DNA of 5,477 nt from Devosia sp. (GTDB lineage: Bacteria > Pseudomonadota > Alphaproteobacteria > Rhizobiales > Devosiaceae), in the NCBI GenBank assembly GCA_028290245.1, contig JAQGKG010000104.1, forward strand, positions 1 through 5,477. Direction: 5' to 3'. How positions within the stretch are numbered: the stretch's first letter is position 1; every line of letters starts with the position of its first letter. Below, in pieces: positions 1 through 5,477 of the stretch. The position numbers and the translations under genes were made by a program. The notes beneath the pieces were generated by a model, which was given only the letters and a program-made list of their open reading frames with translations, did no database searches and was not told the DNA's origin.

Positions 1-870
1 ATGACTACCGTCGGCATTGTCGGACTCGGCATGATGGGAAGGGGGGTGGCAGCGAACCTGCTGCGCGCGGGCTTTTCCGTTGTAGGCTTCGATAGCGACC
101 AGAGTGCAGTCTCGCGGCTCGAGACCATCGGAGGCACCGGCGCGCCGTCACTCGCCGAGCTGGGCCAATTGTCCGATCACGTCATGATTATCGTGATGAC
201 CGGTCAACAGGTGCTCGCGGTCGTCGATGACGAGAACGGCGTTTCCGTCAATATGCGCCCCGGCACATTGCTGACGGTCATGTCCACGGTTGGCCGTGCA
301 ACCATGACGACGGTCGCCGATATCTGTGCGCGGCATGCCCTGTCGCTGATAGATGCGCCGATAACCGGCGGGCCACAGGCGGCGGAGGATGGTACGCTGA
401 CCATGATCGTGGCGGGCGACGAGGACACGTTGGCGCGCGCCGACGCCACCTTTCGCGCAATCAGCGCGCGGCGCGTTGTCGTCGGCACTACGCCAGGCCA
501 GGCACAGGTGGTCAAGGCTTCCCTGCAGATCGTCGTTGCCGGCACCGCAGCGGTCGTCGCCGAAGCATTCAGCTTCGCTGATGCTGCTGGAATCGACGGT
601 GCCGTCGTCAGTGAAGTGCTCGGAAGCAGTGTTGCAGCGAGCCCCTTGCTGGGTGTTGCGACCCGCTCGATGCAGACCGAGACCTATTCCGGCACCGGCT
701 CGCCGCTCTCCCTCATTGCCAAGGATATGAAGATCGTCTCAGACGTTGCCGTCGAGACCCAGGCGCATCTGCCGGTATTCGACCTGGTCTCCGACCGGGT
801 CAGTTTGGCCGAACAGCGCTTTGCAGGGGAAGATGTCTGGGCGCTGCGAAAGCTGCCCCGAACGTCATAA
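1..870 (+). CDS. NAD(P)-dependent 3-hydroxyisobutyrate dehydrogenase-family oxidoreductase
   Basis: The 289-residue protein has the usual length of the beta-hydroxyacid dehydrogenase family, cytosolic enzymes that oxidise 3-hydroxy acids or reduce the matching semialdehydes. The N-terminal Rossmann fold opens with V-G-I-V-G-L-G-M-M-G (residues 4-13), the family's dinucleotide loop. The substrate-loop motif D-A-P-I-T-G-G is at 118-124. The expected catalytic lysine is K172, after G-Q-A-Q-V-V, and K241-D242 matches the C-terminal K-D motif. The all-alpha C-terminal domain covers roughly residues 165-289. One oddity is that the family pattern K-x-x-N-(N/Q) reads K-A-S-L-Q here, so the conserved Asn is Leu175. 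The ATG is the first base of the window, so its ribosome site and promoter are not visible and an upstream start cannot be excluded. The gene is convergent with the LysR gene and overlaps it by 6 bases. Family assignment is firm; the substrate is unknown (3-hydroxyisobutyrate, tartronate semialdehyde, threonate-like and sulfolactaldehyde enzymes all share this fold). Confidence 0.9.
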   Translation: MTTVGIVGLGMMGRGVAANLLRAGFSVVGFDSDQSAVSRLETIGGTGAPSLAELGQLSDHVMIIVMTGQQVLAVVDDENGVSVNMRPGTLLTVMSTVGRATMTTVADICARHALSLIDAPITGGPQAAEDGTLTMIVAGDEDTLARADATFRAISARRVVVGTTPGQAQVVKASLQIVVAGTAAVVAEAFSFADAAGIDGAVVSEVLGSSVAASPLLGVATRSMQTETYSGTGSPLSLIAKDMKIVSDVAVETQAHLPVFDLVSDRVSLAEQRFAGEDVWALRKLPRTS

Positions 871-1905
871 GGCGGAAATCACAAATTGCCGGACCTGTTC
901 AGTTAGCCACATCCTGAACAGGCGCACGGGCCGCCGGTCACCGCGACCTTTTGGAAAGACGAAATGGTAGTCATGTCGGCTTTTGATTCTGGGCAGGCCA
1001 GGTGGAATGATGAGGCGATCGTCCGAGAACTCGCCGTCGAGGAGGAAATCAGGCATGACCGCAAAGCCAAGTCCTGCTTTTGCCGCCTGCAGCGTCATGT
1101 CAAAATGTTCGAACTGCGGGCCAGCCGGCACTGACAGGCTTTCGACGCCTGCGCCGGAAAACCAATCCTGCCACGCCGATGGTCGCGTGGAGTGGTGTAG
1201 CAGCAGCTCACCCAGAAGTTCGTTGGGGACCATGGGTCTCTGCCTCGCCCCCAACGCATGGGGCGCACACACCACCACCGTGTGCTCACCCATAAGGCGT
1301 TCCATCTGTACGACGGTTGAACCGGGCCAATCTTCCGCACCGTAAAGGATCGCGGCGTCGATTTCAGGGGTCGCTGCGAAGTCAAAGGCATAATGCCGCG
1401 CGACGAGATTGATAGTAACGCGTGGGTGCAGCTTCCTGAACTGCGCCAGGCGCGGAATAAGCCACTTTGTCCCGAAGGTTGGGTGAATGGCCAACGTCAA
1501 CACGTCGCTGCAGCGCTCGCGGGCTATCAGGTCTTTGGTGGCGGATTCCAGGGTATCAAGGCCAGACCGAACCTGGCTCAGGTATGCCTCGCCGACCGGC
1601 GTCAAGGCGACGCCACCGATATGCCGCTGGAATAGGGCGACGCCGAGCATCCCCTCCAATGCCCCAATCTGTCGGCTGACAGCGCTCTGCGTCAGGGACA
1701 GCTCAGCGGCGGCTCGGGTGAAGTTGAGGTGCCGGGCGGCGGTTGAAAAGGCAAGGAGCTGTATCAACGGTGGTAGGTTTCGCCGCGAGACGCCATAGAT
1801 TTGGCCGGCCAGCTGCGCCGAATGTTCATCGTTGAAGTCCGGCCGCGCCGCGGCAGGGCCTGAACCACTGGGGAACGAAGGGTCGAACCGCATCGCCGAT
1901 GTCAT
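865..1905 (-). CDS. LysR-family transcriptional regulator, GcvA-like
   Basis: This is a DNA-binding regulator of the LysR family. With the start at 1905 it has 346 residues, against about 300 for the family. The winged helix-turn-helix begins near residue 44 (N-L-P-P-L-I-Q-L-L-A-F) and contains F-T-R-A-A-A-E-L and T-Q-S-A-V-S-R-Q-I, typical of the GcvA branch. An effector-binding domain follows, with K-W-L-I-P-R-L, P-S-A-W-Q-D-W-F and G-L-G-F-A-V-M-P. About 43 residues precede the HTH domain, and I see no in-frame ATG or GTG that would remove them, so the extension looks genuine. The start at 1905 has GGAGG (1911-1915) five bases upstream. An in-frame ATG at 1917 (350 residues), with a weaker AGGG, is the alternative. 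The gene lies 20 bases after the epimerase stop, so it is probably the last cistron of the minus-strand operon. It probably regulates this cluster, which is inference. Confidence 0.9.
   Translation of the reverse strand: MTSAMRFDPSFPSGSGPAAARPDFNDEHSAQLAGQIYGVSRRNLPPLIQLLAFSTAARHLNFTRAAAELSLTQSAVSRQIGALEGMLGVALFQRHIGGVALTPVGEAYLSQVRSGLDTLESATKDLIARERCSDVLTLAIHPTFGTKWLIPRLAQFRKLHPRVTINLVARHYAFDFAATPEIDAAILYGAEDWPGSTVVQMERLMGEHTVVVCAPHALGARQRPMVPNELLGELLLHHSTRPSAWQDWFSGAGVESLSVPAGPQFEHFDMTLQAAKAGLGFAVMPDFLLDGEFSDDRLIIPPGLPRIKSRHDYHFVFPKGRGDRRPVRLFRMWLTEQVRQFVISAL
894..922. repeat. Perfect 9-bp inverted repeat, possible hairpin near convergent gene ends
   Basis: The arms CCTGTTCAG (894-902) and CTGAACAGG (914-922) are exact reverse complements around an 11-base loop. 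The repeat starts 23 bases past the stop of the reductase gene and lies inside the last codons of the LysR gene. Neither strand has a T-run after the stem, so it is not a canonical intrinsic terminator. It could still pause polymerase or protect a 3' end for the reductase transcript. Chance is a real alternative, although a perfect 9-bp stem at this exact junction is suggestive. Confidence 0.4.
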
Positions 1906-1925
1906 TCGAGCCTCCATTTCGTGCC

Positions 1926-2786
1926 CTAGCGGGACAACAGGTCTCGCCAGGTCACCTTTGGCTCAAAGCCCAGTTTTTCCCTGGCGTGGTTGGCGTCGAA
2001 AATGCTGGCGGTGGGCAATGCGTCATAGATGCCTGGCTTGCGAACGGCCGGCAGCGATCCGAGTCGTTCGGACATCAGTTCCAGGGTGGGTCGCTCATTG
2101 TATCCATCCGTCGCGCCGACGAAGAAGCAGTCGAAACTGCCGTCCGCCAGGTTGAGCGCCAGAATGAAAGCATCGGCAACATCTTCCGGGGCCACGTAGC
2201 TCCAGTAATGATAATTGTTTACGTCGGCGCCGCGGGCTTCGATTTCCCGATATTCCGGTGCGAAGACGATGTGGCCCGGGCGAATGGCCAGTACCTCAAG
2301 CTGGCCGCGATCAGCAAAGGACTTACCGATCACCTCCGACAGCGCCTTGCTCAGGGAGTAGGGGTCCATCGGGCGGACCGGATGCTTCTCGTCGACGGGC
2401 AGATATTGCGGAGCCCAGTTCTTGGGGTTGTGATGCAGTCCGGTCGCGGAGTCGCTCGAGGCGATGACGGCGCGTTTCACACCGGCCTGTTCTGCCGCGA
2501 AGAGGATAGACCATGTACCGACGGTGTTGACCGAGAAGCACTCCTGCGCCGAGGCAACGCGAGGGTTTGGAATGGCGGCCAGGTGGATGACCGCGTCCGC
2601 CTCGACCGACTTCAACGCACTCGTCAGAGCGTCGCTGTCCGTGATCGACACCTTGATGAAGCCAACGTCTTCCTGGGGCGGAACTTGGTCAAGGACGGTT
2701 ATGCGCGCCTCGGCCTTGAGCTTCTTGATGATATAGTCACCAAGTCGGCCGCTGCCCCCGGTGATGACGATGCTCTTGTACTGCAT
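1926..2786 (-). CDS. NAD(P)-dependent epimerase/dehydrogenase, extended SDR family
   Basis: The 286-residue protein is a single-domain extended short-chain dehydrogenase, the fold of sugar-nucleotide epimerases and of uronate or sugar dehydrogenases. The cofactor loop T-G-G-S-G-R-L-G is at residues 9-16, directly after the first beta strand. V-I-H-L-A-A at 67-71 is the usual strand 4 signature, and S-S-D-S-A at 110-114 holds the catalytic Ser region. The active-site pair is Y143-S-L-S-K147. R-P-G at 169-171 is the conserved turn after strand 6. The protein is shorter than UDP-glucose 4-epimerases (about 330-340) and nearer uronate dehydrogenase-like proteins (about 265-290), which fits a catabolic sugar oxidation step better than nucleotide-sugar synthesis; this is inference. 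The start at 2786 puts AAGG 11 bases upstream. The ATG at 2795 leaves only 2 bases and is less likely. The gene sits 13 bases after the Gfo/Idh/MocA stop, so the two are probably cotranscribed. Confidence 0.9.
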   Translation of the reverse strand: MQYKSIVITGGSGRLGDYIIKKLKAEARITVLDQVPPQEDVGFIKVSITDSDALTSALKSVEADAVIHLAAIPNPRVASAQECFSVNTVGTWSILFAAEQAGVKRAVIASSDSATGLHHNPKNWAPQYLPVDEKHPVRPMDPYSLSKALSEVIGKSFADRGQLEVLAIRPGHIVFAPEYREIEARGADVNNYHYWSYVAPEDVADAFILALNLADGSFDCFFVGATDGYNERPTLELMSERLGSLPAVRKPGIYDALPTASIFDANHAREKLGFEPKVTWRDLLSR

Positions 2787-2799
2787 TTGAATCATTGCC

Positions 2800-3843
2800 T
2801 TATGAATTTGGCCGAACCGGCAGGTCGATCCAGCGACCTTCTTCATTGGATCGGTAGATGGCTGCTTCGATCTCGACATTGCGCAGGTATTCGCGCGCCG
2901 TATTCTCGATCGGCGTGCCGTCGCGAAGGTGGTCGACGACGTGCTTCTGCAGGGCGAAGACGCAGTCGCCACCATAGCCGCGATTTTCCCAACGGTAGCT
3001 GTGCTGCGTTTCGCGCTCTCCCTTCTTCCGCAGGAAGATGCGGGCGTCGCCGTCCAGCCGGATGTTGCCGGCCGATCCATCCACTTGCAAGGAACCCATG
3101 GTCAGGCGTGGGTTTTCCGCTTCATTGTCGTGCAGGCGATTGCCGTCGAACAGGCCTGCAGCGCCATTTTGAAAGGCGAACGTGACCAGCCCGGCATCCT
3201 CGCCGGCGATGACGGGGTTCAGCCTGCGAAGCCTGCCGAACACGCCGGTGATCTCGCCCATCAGGAACCGAAAGACGTCGATGGAATGGATGCCGGTCTC
3301 GTGAATCAGGAACCTGGGCATTTTCTGGAAGTATGGCTGACGGTCGAGATAGGCGCTCGGACCCTGTCCGTCGCCGGGACGCAGCCGAAAGGTGACGCTG
3401 TAGGGGTCGCCAATGGCGCCGGACTGGATAAGCCGTCCAATCTCGCGGTTCCATGGTTTCCAGCGCCAGTTCTCGTGGGCCACCAATAGCGTATCGGTCG
3501 CTTCGGCTGAAGCGATCATCTCTTCAGCATCGGCCTCGCTGGGTGCCAGAGGCTTTTGGCAGATAGCCGGTATCTGCCGCGCAGCCGCAAGGCCGACCAG
3601 GTGTGCGTGGCTCTCGGGCGTTGTGATGACGTCCACGAGATCCGGGGCCGTTTTGTCCAGCATGGTCTGGGGATCACTGAAAACTTCGGCCACACCGTAG
3701 CGCTCGGCAAATTCCTTGCCGCGTTCCACGTTGGAGTTGACGCATAGCCCAACGAGTTCGACCCCGGGAATTCGCTGCCACGCATCATAGTGGTATTGGC
3801 TGAAGAAGCCGGTTCCAAACGTGGCGACGCGCAGAGGGTTCAT
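2800..3843 (-). CDS. Gfo/Idh/MocA-family NAD(P)-dependent oxidoreductase
   Basis: This 347-residue protein belongs to the glucose-fructose oxidoreductase / inositol 2-dehydrogenase / MocA family, cytosolic enzymes that usually oxidise or reduce a hydroxyl of a sugar, inositol or related ring. The N-terminal Rossmann domain has R-V-A-T-F-G-T-G-F-F-S at residues 5-15 with the glycine loop. I-C-Q-K-P-L at 94-99 is the family's E/C-K-P motif, with K97 the expected catalytic lysine. H-E-N-W-R-W at 123-128 matches the common E-N-(W/F)-R-(W/F) segment. H-E-T-G-I-H-S-I-D-V-F at 181-191 is the active-site helix, with H186 and D189. The start at 3843 has a strong AGGAGG (3853-3858) nine bases upstream. 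An in-frame ATG at 3888 would add 15 unrelated residues and is rejected. Upstream lies a palindromic element shared with the aldehyde dehydrogenase promoter, and downstream the epimerase follows at 13 bases. The substrate is unknown. Confidence 0.93.
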   Translation of the reverse strand: MNPLRVATFGTGFFSQYHYDAWQRIPGVELVGLCVNSNVERGKEFAERYGVAEVFSDPQTMLDKTAPDLVDVITTPESHAHLVGLAAARQIPAICQKPLAPSEADAEEMIASAEATDTLLVAHENWRWKPWNREIGRLIQSGAIGDPYSVTFRLRPGDGQGPSAYLDRQPYFQKMPRFLIHETGIHSIDVFRFLMGEITGVFGRLRRLNPVIAGEDAGLVTFAFQNGAAGLFDGNRLHDNEAENPRLTMGSLQVDGSAGNIRLDGDARIFLRKKGERETQHSYRWENRGYGGDCVFALQKHVVDHLRDGTPIENTAREYLRNVEIEAAIYRSNEEGRWIDLPVRPNS

Positions 3844-3869
3844 GTGTCGGTGCCTCCTAGCACTGGTGC

Positions 3870-3898
3870 ATATACCACAATATGGCATATCAATTCTC
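3870..3898 (-). promoter_or_regulatory. Candidate operator upstream of the Gfo/Idh/MocA gene (copy 1 of shared element)
   Basis: On the minus strand, bases 3898 down to 3875 match the 24-base element at 4582-4605 at 20 positions, including GAGAATTGA and ATGCCA. Within it, 3870-3890 form an imperfect palindrome with arms ATATACCA and TGGCATAT around CAATA (7 of 8 pairs). The element ends 31 bases before the start codon at 3843 and overlaps the stop codon of the upstream gene. A TTGATA (3893-3888) could be a -35 box, but I see no good -10 at 16-18 bases, which favours a protein-binding site over a plain promoter. The regulator is unknown: the LysR protein encoded here, or a GntR-type protein encoded elsewhere. 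Confidence 0.5.
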
Positions 3899-4557
3899 TA
3901 TAAGAAAGACTGGGTGCATTCGAAAGACAGGGAAAAGTGCGCCGCGCGTGGCTTCTCTGTCGATGACCAGGGAGGATTGTCCAGCCATGCAGCAGTGAAA
4001 TCACGCAGCTTGTGCAGGCGCGTCGCGTGCACAACCAGCGCCGCGTCTATGGTACGATCATCCTTGCCGCGCAAGCGCTTCTCGTCGGTCTTGATCGCCG
4101 TGGCGGCGCTGTCTGCCACCCAGTATTCGACGCCGCAGATGCCGCTGGCGGCCATGCTCGCGTGTTCAACTTGGGCAAGGTCGAGGGCGGGAGACCCATG
4201 GGTAAAGCGAATGGCGGCGACATAACCTCCCGCCCAGCCAAAATTTGCCACCCTTCGGCAAACAGTCCGGGAATTATTTCGTATCAATGGCTGGCACAGC
4301 AGGCTCCAGGGCGTGGGATTGTTGACACGCTGGAGGTACTCCTCGCTCGCCAGCACGCCGGGGCTGTCCACTTCATAGCGGATGAAGAGGCGTTCCACAC
4401 CCTCGTCAAGCGCCTCATAGCGCCGAGCGGACAGAAAACCGGGCACTGACAGCCGCTCGGGGTGGTGTTCCCGGTCATACCAGTCGAGCATCTCATCCTC
4501 CCGTCCGATCGCTAGATCGTGCCAGATGGCCAGGATACCCATTTTACCTCGCTGCAT
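3898..4557 (-). CDS. Uncharacterised EthD-like / dimeric alpha-beta barrel protein
   Basis: From the ATG at 4557 the protein has 219 residues. No function is known to me for this exact type. The first 75 residues or so carry a ferredoxin-like pattern: a beta strand G-I-L-A-I-W, then a helix with W-Y-D-R-E-H-H-P-E-R, then V-P-G-F-L-S-A-R-R-Y. This is the layout of EthD-like and related small dimeric alpha-beta barrel proteins, in which the H-x-P-E-R and P-G-F segments are the most conserved. The second half (from about residue 107, G-G-Y-V-A-A-I-R-F) looks like a diverged second copy of the fold, so one chain may form the barrel. There is no signal peptide or membrane segment. Three in-frame ATGs (4569, 4557, 4542) are possible. 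4557 has a weak GGA seven bases upstream, and 4542 has GAGG at four bases and keeps the whole domain. The gene is divergent from the aldehyde dehydrogenase gene and 54 bases ahead of the Gfo/Idh/MocA gene, pointing to an accessory catabolic role. Confidence 0.78.
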   Translation of the reverse strand: MQRGKMGILAIWHDLAIGREDEMLDWYDREHHPERLSVPGFLSARRYEALDEGVERLFIRYEVDSPGVLASEEYLQRVNNPTPWSLLCQPLIRNNSRTVCRRVANFGWAGGYVAAIRFTHGSPALDLAQVEHASMAASGICGVEYWVADSAATAIKTDEKRLRGKDDRTIDAALVVHATRLHKLRDFTAAWLDNPPWSSTEKPRAAHFSLSFECTQSFL

Positions 4558-4581
4558 GATGAGTTCCATTTATTTCGCAAT

Positions 4582-4616
4582 GAGAATTGACATGCCACAT
4601 AGTTGAACATTACGCT
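4582..4616 (+). promoter_or_regulatory. Promoter with embedded operator-like element for the aldehyde dehydrogenase gene (copy 2)
   Basis: TTGACA (4587-4592) is a perfect -35 box, and TACGCT (4611-4616) is an acceptable -10 at 18 bases (TTACGC at 17 bases is the alternative). Transcription would then start near 4622-4624, about 30 bases before the ATG at 4654. The segment 4582-4605 is the second copy of the 24-base element found on the minus strand at 3875-3898. It keeps GAGAATTGA and ATGCCA but has lost most of the right palindrome arm. The element covers the -35 and spacer, where a bound protein could block or recruit polymerase. It also lies within the 96-base divergent gap to the EthD-like gene, so it could serve both directions. 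Confidence 0.5.
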
Positions 4617-4653
4617 AGTACACATGCCGAACTGGATCATAAGGGAGGGCAAT

Positions 4654-5477
4654 ATGACCACCGAAAGTTGGACGCCTGCGAAGATCCCGATGTTGATCGA
4701 CGGGCAGTGGCTGCACGGCGAAGCCTTCCGCGACATTATCGATCCTTACCGTGGCGGTGTCGTCGCACACGCCGCGGAGTCGAACGCGAGTGAGGTGGAT
4801 GCGGCGCTCAAGGCTGCGGTAGCGGCGCGCAAGGGCATGGCCGATATGCCCGGCTACAAGCGCGCAGAGATCCTGCGGCGGGTCGGCGTCCTTCTCGAGG
4901 AACGCGTGGATCGCGTCGCCGAAATCATGTCGCGCGAGACCGGCAAGGCCATCAAGGATGCCAAGGGTGAGATTGCGCGGTCTGCCGATACCATTTCGCT
5001 GTCGGCAGAAGAGGCCATCCGCATCCAGGGCGAGCATATTCCGCTCGATGGATCGGCCATGGGCGCCGGAAAGATAGCGGTCATGCTGCGTTTTCCGGTC
5101 GGCGTGGTGGCTGGCATTTCCCCGTTCAATGCACCATTCAATCTGGCCGCTCACAAGCTCGCGCCGTCCTTCGCCGCCGGAAATACAACGGTGCTGAAAT
5201 GCCCGCCGCAGGCGCCGCTGACGGTTCATAGCTTGGTGGAGATGTTCCACGACGCCGGTGCGCCAGCCGGCTCCGTCAACTCGCTCTACGGTGATATGGC
5301 CGGCCCCGCACTGGTGACCGATCATCGTGTGGATTTCATCACCTTTACCGGTTCGACCCGCGCCGGTGCCCATATCAAGGCGGCGGCGGGCCTCAAGCGA
5401 TCGACGCTGGAACTGGGCGGCAACGGCGTGACGATCGTCTGTGCCGATGCCGATATCGAGGTCGCAGCGGTCGCCTG
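4654..5477 (+). CDS. Aldehyde dehydrogenase (NAD(P)+), 3' end outside the window
   Basis: The first 274 residues of an aldehyde dehydrogenase superfamily enzyme are present; members have about 480 residues, so slightly over half is visible. These enzymes oxidise an aldehyde to the carboxylate or acyl form with NAD(P)+. The visible part is the cofactor-binding domain. S-P-F-N-A-P-F-N at 156-163 contains N159, the oxyanion-hole Asn. V-L-K at 180-182 gives the cofactor lysine K182, F-T-G-S-T is at 231-235, and E253 of E-L-G-G-N is the expected general base. The catalytic Cys lies beyond the edge. The lysine is followed by Cys rather than the usual Pro. The segment R-F-P-V-G-V-V-A-G-I-S-P-F-N resembles the lactaldehyde / non-phosphorylating glyceraldehyde-3-phosphate dehydrogenase branch; this is a weak guide to substrate. 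The start at 4654 has AGGGAGG (4642-4648) five bases upstream. An in-frame ATG at 4624 coincides with the predicted transcription start and is less likely. Confidence 0.93.
   Translation, partial: MTTESWTPAKIPMLIDGQWLHGEAFRDIIDPYRGGVVAHAAESNASEVDAALKAAVAARKGMADMPGYKRAEILRRVGVLLEERVDRVAEIMSRETGKAIKDAKGEIARSADTISLSAEEAIRIQGEHIPLDGSAMGAGKIAVMLRFPVGVVAGISPFNAPFNLAAHKLAPSFAAGNTTVLKCPPQAPLTVHSLVEMFHDAGAPAGSVNSLYGDMAGPALVTDHRVDFITFTGSTRAGAHIKAAAGLKRSTLELGGNGVTIVCADADIEVAAVA

Noticed and set aside
2787..3080. N-terminal extension of the epimerase frame up to an ATG at 3080
   Set aside because: It would overlap the Gfo/Idh/MocA coding sequence by nearly 300 bases and place the cofactor loop about 100 residues in. 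The loop normally starts near residue 7-9, as it does from 2786.
1899..3185. A 428-codon open frame on the plus strand
   Set aside because: It lies antisense to the epimerase and part of the Gfo/Idh/MocA gene, both of which carry clear motifs. Its translation shows no domain pattern, has low-complexity Arg-rich stretches, and crosses the intergenic gaps. It is a high-GC shadow frame.
2929..3489. A 186-codon plus-strand frame
   Set aside because: It is fully antisense to the Gfo/Idh/MocA gene, with no recognisable motif or ribosome site of its own.
4624..4653. Earlier in-frame ATG for the aldehyde dehydrogenase at 4624
   Set aside because: It falls on the predicted transcription start and lacks a ribosome site, whereas 4654 has AGGGAGG at five bases.
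4615..5373. A 252-codon minus-strand frame
   Set aside because: It is antisense to the aldehyde dehydrogenase, whose motifs are unmistakable. The His- and Arg-rich translation is typical of a shadow frame.
1..5477. Defence system, toxin-antitoxin pair, CRISPR array, tRNA, insertion sequence or phage gene
   Set aside because: I found no repeat array, tRNA-like cloverleaf, transposase motif or nuclease domain. All supported genes are metabolic or regulatory, apart from the unassigned EthD-like protein.

Overview
The window looks like a catabolic accessory region from a high-GC Proteobacterium, most likely an alphaproteobacterium of the Rhizobiales type. I judge this from codon use and the general look of the proteins, not from a marker gene. 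It holds six protein-coding genes, one cut off by the right edge. I see no RNA gene, mobile element or CRISPR array, and no gene-free stretch reaches 100 bases.

Layout, left to right. A 3-hydroxyisobutyrate dehydrogenase-family reductase gene (+ strand) begins on the first base. It ends tail-to-tail, overlapping by 6 bases, with a minus-strand gene train. Read in its own direction from about 4557 down to 865, the train encodes a small protein with ferredoxin-like (EthD/dimeric alpha-beta barrel type) sequence, a Gfo/Idh/MocA oxidoreductase, an extended short-chain NAD(P)-dependent epimerase/dehydrogenase, and a GcvA-like LysR regulator. The gaps after the Gfo/Idh/MocA gene are only about 13 and 20 bases, so the last three genes almost certainly share a transcript. 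Divergent from the train, an aldehyde dehydrogenase gene starts at 4654 and runs off the window.

Four of the six products are nicotinamide-dependent oxidoreductases: beta-hydroxyacid, Gfo/Idh/MocA, extended SDR and aldehyde dehydrogenase. With a LysR regulator this suggests stepwise oxidation of a sugar, polyol, sugar acid or related hydroxylated compound. The substrate cannot be read from the sequence.

The most interesting non-coding signal is a 24-base element present twice with 20 identities. One copy lies in front of the aldehyde dehydrogenase gene, over a good -35 box. The other lies on the opposite strand in front of the Gfo/Idh/MocA gene, where it also forms a near-perfect palindrome. 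It is a strong candidate for a shared operator that coordinates the two transcription units.
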